From Candidatus Acidiferrum typicum (GTDB taxonomy: Bacteria; Acidobacteriota; Terriglobia; Acidiferrales; UBA7541), in contig DLMH01000148.1 of the NCBI GenBank assembly GCA_002478115.1, positions 1-11,245 of the forward strand: a DNA stretch of 11,245 nt. The letters run 5' to 3'. Below the pieces are notes generated by a model. That model searched no databases. It saw only the letters and a program-made list of their open reading frames with translations, and was not told the DNA's origin. The stretch's first letter is position 1; each line of letters begins with the position of its first letter. Made by a program: the position numbers and the translations under genes. This document shows, in pieces, positions 6,535 through 11,245 of this stretch.

Positions 6535-8556
6535 TTACGGCAACGCGTATGCGATCACATAATCTCCCAGCTTGACTCCATGGATTTTTCCGTGCCCGCC
6601 CGCTGCGATGACCACGAATTGGCGCCCTCCCGTACGTGAACGATAGGTCATCGGCGTTGCCATCGCGGACGCAGGCAGACTCGCGTGCCACAACTCCCGT
6701 CCTGTCTCCGTATCGAATACGCGGAACGTGCGATCTGCTGTTGCGCCGATGAAGGTGAGCCCGCTGGCCGTGGTCAGTGAACCGCCCAAGGTCGGAGTGC
6801 CCCAGCCGATCGGCAAGGGAACCGGTGCAAGCTCGCGAACTGTCCCGAGTGGCACCTGCCACCGGATCTTCCCAGTATTGGCATCGACCGCTGCTAGCGT
6901 GCCCCAGGGCGGTGCGTTACACGGTAGGCCAAGCGGCGAGAGCAACGGTTTGCGCCGCATGACATACGGCGTTCCCCTCATCGGGGCGTACTCCCAGCCA
7001 TCCTCGCCGCCACCGGCGTGAGTCTTCCAGCCAGTTAGTTTGTCCCGGGGAATCAGTTGCGCAACGAACGCCATGTTGGTCTGATTCACGACGATCAAGC
7101 CGCGCGAGCGATCGAAGGACACTCCACCCCAGTTCGTGCCGCCAATAATTCCGGGGTAGACTATCGAGCCTTCCAAACTGGGCGGCGTGAAGATCCCTTC
7201 GCGCCGCAATCCGGCGATCTGCTCGCGACACTTGCTACGATCCCAGGGAGTCAGTCCCCACGCCTCCTGAGGTTCCAAATGGTTGGGTGCAAGTGGTGGC
7301 GTGGCGACCGGGAACGGCTGTGTGGGCGAAAGCCATTCGCCGGGAACTCCGTTCTGCGGCACCGCGCGCTCCTCGATCGGAAGCACTGGCTGCCCGGTAT
7401 CCCGGTCGAGAATAAATAGATGGCCCATCTTGCTGGGCTGAGCCAGGGCCGCGACGCGTTTCCCACCGTGTTCGACCTCGATGACCGAAGGGGCCGAAGG
7501 GAGATCGTAGTCCCACAGATTGTGATGGACAGCTTGGAACGTCCACACAATTTTCCCCGTAGACGCGTGGAGAACGACTAATGAATCCGCGTTGCGGTCG
7601 TCGCCCTCACGCTCGCCGCCGTAGTAATCCGGGCTGGGACTGGTCGTCGGCAGAAAAACCAGATCGTGGTCGGGATCGGCAGAGATAGGCCCCCACACGT
7701 TGGCAGCACCGGTTCGATCGGCACCGTTCAGCCAACCGGCTCGGTCTGGATCGGCAGGGTCTCGTGGGATTGGATCAAAGGACCACACAAGCGCTCCCGT
7801 TCGCGCGTTGTAGCCACGAACCCGACCCGAGGGCATCTCGATTCGGTTGTTGTCATTGATGGCCGACCCGACTACGACGACGTCGCCAACTACGGCTGGC
7901 GCCGAGGTGAAGTGGTACTCGCCCTTGTTGTCCCAGTCGACGTTTGTCTTCAGGTTGATCCCGGCCTTCAGGTCGACTTGGCCGTTGGTCCCAAACTCCG
8001 TGCAGAGTTTGCCAGTGTCACCATCGACTGCGATCAACCTGCCATCGAGCGTGGCCTCATAGAGCGTCTTGCGGCATGGCTGGCCCAATTGGCGTTTGGG
8101 ATCGATGCGCAGGGCCAGCCCGCGCGAGGTTAATGCGTCTCCATAATCCCCAATGCGGTCGATTTTGGGATCAAAGACCCATCTTTGAGTGCCGGTTTCC
8201 GGATCGAGGGCAATGATGCGGCCGAATGGGGTAATGACGTAGAGCGTGCTGTCGACCATCAATGGTGTGGCTTCGAAGGTGCTTCGGGACTTTACTCGTT
8301 CCCCATTCCAGGTCGTCGTGCCGTCCGATACATCACCGGTACGATAGGTCCACGCGACTCGCAAATTCGCGACGTTGTTTTTGCTAATTTCCGTCAGCGG
8401 CGAGTATCGGGAGCTCCCCGGATCGTTTCCGTAATTCGGCCACTCCGCTACAGGCGCAGATGGGTCCCGATTCGCCGCTGGAGGCGCGCAGCCAAACAAC
8501 GCCAATGCTAAAGACATTCCGCCGATCAGCAATTTCACAGACGCGAGCTCTCGCAT
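6535..8556 (-). CDS. PQQ-dependent dehydrogenase, lipoprotein, glucose/quinate-shikimate type
   Basis: This 673-residue protein belongs to the quinoprotein family of eight-bladed propellers that oxidise sugars or polyols in the periplasm with PQQ. Residues 1-23 look like a lipoprotein signal ending LFGC, with Cys23 as the lipidated residue. Family landmarks are WPNYGNDPGSSRYSPL near 39, the CRKTLYEATLDGRLIAVD blade near 161, TSAPAVVGDVV near 217, NVWGPISADP near 286, HHNLWDYDLPSAP at 344-356, IVYPGIIGGTNWGG, and the C-terminal ATPMTY and AAGGHG motifs. These resemble membrane glucose dehydrogenase (gcd), but the five-helix membrane domain of that enzyme is missing and replaced by the lipid anchor. 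The frame stays open upstream to 9003, but those codons run into repeat A and the group II intron, so ATG at 8556 is chosen. GTG at 8538 is an alternative. No clear ribosome site is seen. The substrate cannot be told from sequence. No PQQ synthesis gene or cytochrome c is near. Confidence 0.88.
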   Translation of the reverse strand: MRELASVKLLIGGMSLALALFGCAPPAANRDPSAPVAEWPNYGNDPGSSRYSPLTEISKNNVANLRVAWTYRTGDVSDGTTTWNGERVKSRSTFEATPLMVDSTLYVITPFGRIIALDPETGTQRWVFDPKIDRIGDYGDALTSRGLALRIDPKRQLGQPCRKTLYEATLDGRLIAVDGDTGKLCTEFGTNGQVDLKAGINLKTNVDWDNKGEYHFTSAPAVVGDVVVVGSAINDNNRIEMPSGRVRGYNARTGALVWSFDPIPRDPADPDRAGWLNGADRTGAANVWGPISADPDHDLVFLPTTSPSPDYYGGEREGDDRNADSLVVLHASTGKIVWTFQAVHHNLWDYDLPSAPSVIEVEHGGKRVAALAQPSKMGHLFILDRDTGQPVLPIEERAVPQNGVPGEWLSPTQPFPVATPPLAPNHLEPQEAWGLTPWDRSKCREQIAGLRREGIFTPPSLEGSIVYPGIIGGTNWGGVSFDRSRGLIVVNQTNMAFVAQLIPRDKLTGWKTHAGGGEDGWEYAPMRGTPYVMRRKPLLSPLGLPCNAPPWGTLAAVDANTGKIRWQVPLGTVRELAPVPLPIGWGTPTLGGSLTTASGLTFIGATADRTFRVFDTETGRELWHASLPASAMATPMTYRSRTGGRQFVVIAAGGHGKIHGVKLGDYVIAYALP

Positions 8557-8590
8557 GTTGGCTCTGCACACCAGAGTAGTTAGGTTTGCA

Positions 8591-8618
8591 AGGATACACA
8601 AGCTTTCGGGCACCTCAA
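8591..8618 (-). promoter_or_regulatory. Candidate promoter of the PQQ dehydrogenase gene
   Basis: On the minus strand TTGAGG (8613-8618) and TATCCT (8591-8596) are 16 bases apart, 35 bases before the ATG at 8556. It lies just inside repeat A and the intron, so the intron inserted upstream of this promoter without separating it from the gene. Confidence 0.35.
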
Positions 8619-8620
8619 CT

Positions 8621-8642
8621 CCTGGTGAGTCGGCAAACCGGA
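8621..8642 (+). repeat. Repeat A, copy 2, left part (5' exon of the intron)
   Basis: CCTGGTGAGTCGGCAAACCG and GA match 4891-4912 with three differences. It ends with AACCGGA, the first seven bases of the left palindrome arm, directly against the intron's GTGCG start. The remaining CA and the rest of the repeat resume at 9380. Confidence 0.8.
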
Positions 8643-9039
8643 GTGCGCCGTGAAAAGGCGCTGGTCCATAGCGGGAGATAAACCCGCCCGGGAACTGGTT
8701 CGCTCCACCCGGTAGCAATCGAAGCAATGGCGGAGGCAACGAAGCTGCTGAAGCCTTCGGTGTAGAAGGTCGCATTGGCGACTCGGCGAGCATGCAGGCC
8801 GTAACGTGAGTGAACGCTGAGCAGGCCTCGAAAAGACTAATGCAGGAGCCGACCCGCCCCGGTTTCGGGGAAGGCCGAAGTTGATGGAAACGTACGAGCG
8901 AACAAGTTTCCATCAAACCTGCCGGGGTATTGGCGACGGCATGCAAGCAAAGTGGACCATGCGCAACACGGGAAGTCCCAGCGGTGATTGCAAGATGAAT
9001 CAACTGGCAGCTCGTGAGAGAAAGGCCGGGCCGACTGGG

Positions 9040-9210
9040 ATGGCGGAGAGGCTCGTAGTACCGACGAAGCCGGGTAACTCCGGTGGAGGGAAGGGGCCTC
9101 AGTTGAAGGCGGACGCAAGAAGCGACGACGGAACGGGAGATTGGCGATGAGCCTAGTAGCTCCCGAGTTGTTTTCAGAAGTTGCAGACGGTGTCACATGC
9201 AATGGCTTAG
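9040..9210 (+). pseudogene. Remnant of group II intron reverse transcriptase/maturase N-terminus
   Basis: ATG at 9040 starts a 36-residue peptide, MAERLVVPTKPGNSGGGKGP and sixteen further residues, of the kind that precedes RT genes in many group II introns. It ends with TGA overlapping an ATG at 9147. From there MSLVAPEL resembles the start of the RT itself. After a one-base frame change QKLQTVSHAMA follows, matching the family's conserved 'QKLQ..LHAKA' segment, and a TAG stops it at 9208-9210. All seven RT blocks, the maturase (X) and any endonuclease region are absent, so the coding part fell from perhaps 400-600 codons to some 60. I recognise these motifs from memory of the family; no alignment was run. 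Confidence 0.7.
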
Positions 9211-9220
9211 CCATTGCGTG
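9196..9220 (+). other. Compact hairpin replacing intron domain IV
   Basis: CATGCAATGGC (9196-9206) pairs with GCCATTGCGTG (9210-9220), 11 pairs with one G-T wobble, around a TTA loop. It sits where the RT gene would be, immediately before domain V. Such a clean stem suggests the ORF loss left a foldable, possibly splicing-competent, RNA. Confidence 0.55.
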
Positions 9221-9232
9221 AGTCTTCTCCAA

Positions 9233-9265
9233 GAGCCGGATGCGGCAAATCCGCACGTCCGGTTC
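9233..9265 (+). ncRNA. Group II intron domain V
   Basis: GAGCCGGA (9233-9240) pairs with TCCGGTTC (9258-9265). The catalytic AGC triad is at 9234-9236 and the two-base CG bulge at 9256-9257. The upper stem is TGCGG (9241-9245) with CCGCA (9251-9255). The loop is CAAAT, so the domain is 33 bases rather than the usual 34 and lacks a plain GNRA tetraloop. Domain V is the most conserved part of a group II intron and is the firmest evidence for the element. Confidence 0.9.
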
Positions 9266-9379
9266 GATGAGCGGGGTGTGGAAACGGAAGCATGGTGGGG
9301 CTAGTGAGGCACCGACAGACGAAAGGGTCGGAAACCGATAGGCTCCACCTAAACCACCGCGCCACACCTCGACTCCACA

Positions 9380-9410
9380 CAAGTTCGTTCCAGTACCCAC
9401 ATGTCCGGTT
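9380..9410 (+). repeat. Repeat A, copy 2, right part (3' exon of the intron)
   Basis: CAAGTTCGTTCCAGTACCCA and one further base (9380-9400) match 4913-4933 with two differences. The right arm TGTCCGGTT (9402-9410) is a perfect complement of AACCGGACA, which is formed only when 8642 is joined to 9380. Spacer length is again 20, with GTAC at positions 12-15. Confidence 0.8.
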
Positions 9411-9442
9411 AGACCTCATGCGCCGTCGGCGCACCACCGGGC

Positions 9443-9505
9443 ATGAAAATAGTCGGCCTGTTTCCTAAGTCTTTCATTTTCACTACACATTCCGGCTATT
9501 TTCAT
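9443..9505. repeat. Inverted repeat between the intron and the terminator
   Basis: ATGAAAATAGTCGG (9443-9456) and CCGGCTATTTTCAT (9492-9505) are inverted repeats with 13 of 14 pairs, separated by 35 bases. No gene lies between the arms. It could be a short palindromic element or the ends of a decayed one. No flanking target duplication is obvious. Confidence 0.45.
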
Positions 9506-9622
9506 AGCAGGGCGTTAATTAGGACTTAGCCTGCCCAAACCAGCGAGGTTCGGTTTGACGCTGCGGTGGGCGAGGTCCGTGGCCGCACACAATCCATCCC
9601 GAAAGCGAATTAATTCGAGGGT

Positions 9623-9655
9623 AAAAAAGCACCGCAGCGTGGACTGCGGTGCTTT
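9623..9655 (-). terminator. Rho-independent terminator of the His-rich protein gene
   Basis: AAAGCACCGCAG on the minus strand (9644-9655) pairs perfectly with CTGCGGTGCTTT (9626-9637) over 12 bp with a 6-base loop. The T-run continues to 9623. It lies 23 bases past the stop codon at 9679. This is a textbook intrinsic terminator. Confidence 0.9.
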
Positions 9656-9678
9656 CCGATAGCTGAAATGAGCTGCGG

Positions 9679-10134
9679 CTATTGAACCAGGTGAATGGCC
9701 TCTTCGATGTGATGATGGGCCCTGTCGATGTGTTCGAGGGCGCGCCGCTTCAGGCCTTGCGCGAACGCGTTGTCCTCCTCCTGAGCAACGTCCTCATGGG
9801 CCTTGTTGACCAGCTCGAGGGCGCGGTGAAGGCGGCCGGGCCAATCCATCTGGGCATCGACCGGCGGATGATCGTTGAGATTCTTGCCATCATCGATGGA
9901 AGCCTTCTTGATTTCATTGATGGCTTCGTCGATTTCGTGAATGGCTTTCCTTTCCTGCTCGCGGAGTTCCCCGCCACCAGGGCGCTGCAGATGCGCTCTG
10001 GCGTGGCGTAGATCCGCGAGGGCATGAAGATAGGCCGGATGCTCTCTGGGCGGCTGAGCCTTAGCCGCGAAAATGGCGGGCGCCAAGAGCACCAGCACGG
10101 ATACGGCGATCACGAGCTTCTGAAGGTTTTTCAT
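9679..10134 (-). CDS. Exported His-rich helical protein, possibly SmbP-like
   Basis: The protein is 151 residues. Residues 1-26 are a signal peptide ending AKA before Gln27, so it should be periplasmic. The mature part looks almost fully helical, with heptad-like spacing and 13 histidines in 125 residues, often in pairs spaced for one helix face: HPAYLHALADLRHARAHL (32-49), AHEDVAQEED (112-121) and LEHIDRAHHHIEEAIHLV (133-150). A proline/glycine break near 88-100 suggests two helical hairpins. The pattern recalls small metal-binding proteins of the SmbP type, which bind Cu, Ni or Zn through His-rich helices, but those are shorter and more regular, so this is inference. The start is supported by the signal peptide; the nearest AGGAG is 13 bases away, a long spacing. 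It ends before a strong terminator and appears to be a single-gene unit. Confidence 0.8.
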   Translation of the reverse strand: MKNLQKLVIAVSVLVLLAPAIFAAKAQPPREHPAYLHALADLRHARAHLQRPGGGELREQERKAIHEIDEAINEIKKASIDDGKNLNDHPPVDAQMDWPGRLHRALELVNKAHEDVAQEEDNAFAQGLKRRALEHIDRAHHHIEEAIHLVQ

Positions 10135-10645
10135 TGTACGCGTAACACTCCTGTTCTATTTAGAATGAGTATCTAACAAGCTGAATTGACTAGGAGCCCC
10201 TCAATTACGACAGGATGCTGCTCCAGCAACCCTAGACTTTGCCAATGCCTATATCTGTTCACTTTTATACAACCCTACGGAGATTTTCTCTGAGGCGTTG
10301 CCTATCAACGCGAGCCATTCTTCTGGGGTGGTCAGCTTCCGGGGGATGCGCGAGCGTTTGAGTTTGTACGCGATTTTTCGCAGCCCTCGTGGTTGCGCGT
10401 CATTCAGAACAAAGGGGATGAGATTCGCGCAGCGTTGTTCCAAGGCAGCCCGCGATTCTGCAATCACGTGGAAGATTGAATGTGAAATCACAATGCGTAA
10501 GTGTTCACAACGGCACAGACGACCTTCTTCTCTGTGGCTAATCTAATGTCCGTTCAGTGTTCTTCCGCATAGGAAGAGGCCTCAGCGCAGTTCGGAAGAA
10601 CGAGGTCGCACATGTTCTCGCACTCAGAAGAAAGGAGATGAAAAT
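10135..10645. other. Divergent intergenic region, no convincing gene
   Basis: This is 511 bases between the His-rich protein gene (minus) and the 46-residue membrane protein gene (plus). An 80-codon frame on minus (10249-10491, GTG start) and an overlapping 82-codon frame on plus (10298-10546) exist. Neither has a ribosome site or a domain I know. Close to the plus gene there is a 9-bp inverted repeat (10559-10567 with 10593-10601). Confidence 0.45.
10559..10601 (+). promoter_or_regulatory. Inverted repeat upstream of the lmo0937-like gene
   Basis: GTTCTTCCG (10559-10567) is the exact reverse complement of CGGAAGAAC (10593-10601). The 25-base interior holds a second palindrome, GAGGCCTC. It ends 45 bases before the ATG. 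It could be an operator or a leader hairpin; which cannot be told from sequence. Confidence 0.35.
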
Positions 10646-10786
10646 ATGCTTGGGATAATCGCCGCCATTCTGATCGTTCTTTGGTTGCTTGGGTTTTTTG
10701 CATTTCACGTAACCAACGCTTTCATTCACGTTGTCCTGGTTTTGGGCATCATATTACTTGTGGTGCATTTCGTCCGACGCAGCTGA
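10646..10786 (+). CDS. Small membrane protein, lmo0937 family
   Basis: The 46-residue protein reads MLGIIAAILIVLWLLGFFAF, then HVTNAFIHVVLVLGIILLVV, then HFVRRS. It has two hydrophobic helices (3-20 and 25-42) joined by a short turn with Thr-Asn, and a positive C-terminal tail that should face the cytoplasm. Length and pattern fit the lmo0937 family of tiny membrane proteins, widespread in bacteria, whose function is unknown but which are often found near general stress genes. A strong AAAGGAG ribosome site at 10631-10637, eight bases before the ATG, makes this a firm gene despite its size. The next gene is a DUF892 remnant 138 bases on, same strand, also a stress-type family, so the two may have been co-regulated. 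Confidence 0.88.
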   Translation: MLGIIAAILIVLWLLGFFAFHVTNAFIHVVLVLGIILLVVHFVRRS

Positions 10787-10924
10787 GCAAGCATGTAGAA
10801 CGTTGGTCAACGCCAGATCCGGTGAGAACCACTGTCCCGTGACGGACGGCCACGCATCGGTTTAGAAGTTGAATCGCTTCGAACAACGGTACGTTTTTGG
10901 CTTTGATAGGAGATTCGAGTAAAA

Positions 10925-11116
10925 GTGAATCGCTCGAAACGTCTCTACGTCGAAGAACTCAGGGAGCTCTACAAGGCTGAAAACCGACTGGTGAGAGTTC
11001 TTCCTAAGATGGCCAAGGTATCGACTTCGGAGGACTTGCGCGCGGGCCTTGAACATTCCTGCCGCATGCCGTATCAAAGGGTTTTCAAACTGTCGAGCCT
11101 AACTGTTTTATTCTGA
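10925..11116 (+). pseudogene. Truncated DUF892 (YciF-type ferritin-like) protein
   Basis: GTG at 10925 gives 63 residues. The first 45 match the beginning of the DUF892/YciE-YciF family: LYVEELRELYKAENRLVRVL (7-26), PKMAKVSTSEDLRAGLE (27-43). That family forms a four-helix ferritin-like bundle of some 160 residues, induced by stress. Here YQRVFKL (50-56) resembles the 'HVQRLEQIF' segment that normally lies about seven residues further on, so a small in-frame deletion is likely. The frame then stops at 11116, long before the second helix pair, so metal binding is not possible. AGGAG at 10908-10912 is 12 bases from the GTG, a long spacing. A repeat A half-copy lies 70 bases downstream and may mark the rearrangement. 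I judge it a broken gene; the alternative is a short functional fragment. Confidence 0.65.
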
Positions 11117-11186
11117 ACCGCTAATTCACGGCGCATGTGCTTGTATCAGAGGATTTCTTTTGGTACAGGACGTCAAGGCTGACCGC

Positions 11187-11219
11187 GCGGGGTACTAGCC
11201 CTAACTTGTCCGGTTTCCG
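11187..11219 (-). repeat. Repeat A, copy 4, half element
   Basis: Read on the minus strand this is GCGGAAACCGGACAAGTTAG, then GGCTAGTACCCC. The left arm AACCGGACA and the spacer start AGT with GTAC at positions 12-15 are as in the other copies. The right arm is not recognisable. Orientation is the same as copy 3 and opposite to copies 1 and 2. Confidence 0.6.
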
Positions 11220-11245
11220 CGTTAATCAGATGGGATGAGAAGGCC

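Larger units (their letters stand above)
8643..9379 (+). mobile_element. ORF-less group II intron inserted in repeat A
   Basis: This 737-base element begins GTGCG, the group II 5' consensus, folding at once into a GCGCC/GGCGC hairpin (8645-8661) and then GCGGG/CCCGC (8670-8686). Domain I continues with an 11-bp perfect stem (8881-8891 with 8906-8916). From 9040 there is only a remnant of the maturase/RT leader. A compact hairpin (9196-9220) stands where domain IV should hold the RT gene. Domain V is at 9233-9265, and a long paired 3' domain ends near 9371. Comparison with the empty site at 4891-4933 puts the insertion after AACCGGA. The left boundary is clear. At the right, repeat matching gives an end at 9379 (CCACA), while the usual terminal AY would favour 9378 or 9380, so one base is uncertain. 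The intron lies on the strand opposite to the PQQ gene, 86 bases upstream of its ATG. It cannot move without an RT supplied in trans. Confidence 0.85.

Noticed and set aside
8557..9003. N-terminal extension of the PQQ dehydrogenase frame by 149 codons
   Set aside because: It runs through repeat A into the group II intron on the opposite strand. The lipoprotein signal starting at 8556 gives a natural N-terminus.
8896..9390. Eight-base complementarity between GAGCGAAC in the domain I loop (8896-8903) and GTTCGTTC in the 3' exon (9383-9390)
   Set aside because: Group II introns recognise the 5' exon by EBS1 and EBS2, not bases +4 to +11 of the 3' exon, and the empty-site copy does not keep the match. 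Probably chance.
9256..9410. Domain V strand TCCGGTTC resembles the repeat arm TGTCCGGTT
   Set aside because: Domain V needs that strand for its own stem, and the sequence is common in this domain in related introns, so I treat it as coincidence.
8837..9437. Minus-strand open frames across the intron
   Set aside because: They are antisense to structured intron RNA and contain no recognisable motifs.
10249..10546. Two overlapping frames of about 80 codons on opposite strands
   Set aside because: No ribosome site, no recognised domain, and the minus frame depends on a GTG start. One could be a real small gene, but nothing favours it.
1..11245. CRISPR array, tRNA, rRNA or prophage
   Set aside because: No regularly spaced direct repeats, no cloverleaf or rRNA signature, and no integrase or phage structural gene were seen.

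Overview
The window looks like a chromosome segment from a soil acidobacterium (Acidobacteriota, Terriglobia-like). The main reason is the 741-residue protein that joins a CadC/OmpR-type winged helix, one membrane span and a TolB/PD40 beta-propeller, an architecture very common in that phylum. The lipoprotein PQQ dehydrogenase, the secreted TPR protein and the stress-type small genes (lmo0937-like, DUF892) fit. This is inference from protein architecture; no rRNA or other marker gene is present.

Layout. 1-971 (-): secreted TPR protein, C-terminus cut by the window edge. 972-1457: intergenic with hairpins and one copy of repeat B. 1458-2081 (-): small secreted protein of unknown function. 2082-2480: divergent intergenic region. 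2481-4706 (+): winged-helix/TolB membrane regulator. 4707-5026: intergenic with repeat B and repeat A. 5027-6247 (-): membrane PP2C (RsbU/SpoIIE-type) phosphatase with a good sigma-70-like promoter. 6248-6534: intergenic with repeat A. 6535-8556 (-): PQQ-dependent lipoprotein dehydrogenase. 8621-9410: a repeat A copy split by a group II intron. 9411-9678: intergenic with an inverted repeat and a strong terminator. 9679-10134 (-): exported His-rich helical protein. 10646-10786 (+): 46-residue lmo0937-type membrane protein. 10925-11116 (+): truncated DUF892/YciF protein. The window closes with a half copy of repeat A.

The most interesting part is the relation between the group II intron and repeat A. 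Repeat A is a short palindromic element: AACCGGACA, then 20 bases, then TGTCCGGTT, with a GTAC at a fixed position in the spacer. It occurs four times, always between genes. One copy (8636-9410) is interrupted after AACCGGA by a 737-base element. That element has group II 5' structure, a 33-nt domain V, a long paired 3' domain and only a short frameshifted remnant of the reverse transcriptase N-terminus. Where the rest of the RT gene should be, an 11-bp hairpin closes the gap. An uninterrupted copy at 4891-4933 serves as the empty site and fixes the boundaries. The intron therefore looks like an ORF-less derivative that uses a dispersed palindromic repeat as its landing site.

The protein genes are mostly separate transcription units on both strands with no tight operon. 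The common theme is envelope and environmental response: periplasmic sugar or polyol oxidation, membrane-bound signalling and regulation, and stress-type small proteins.
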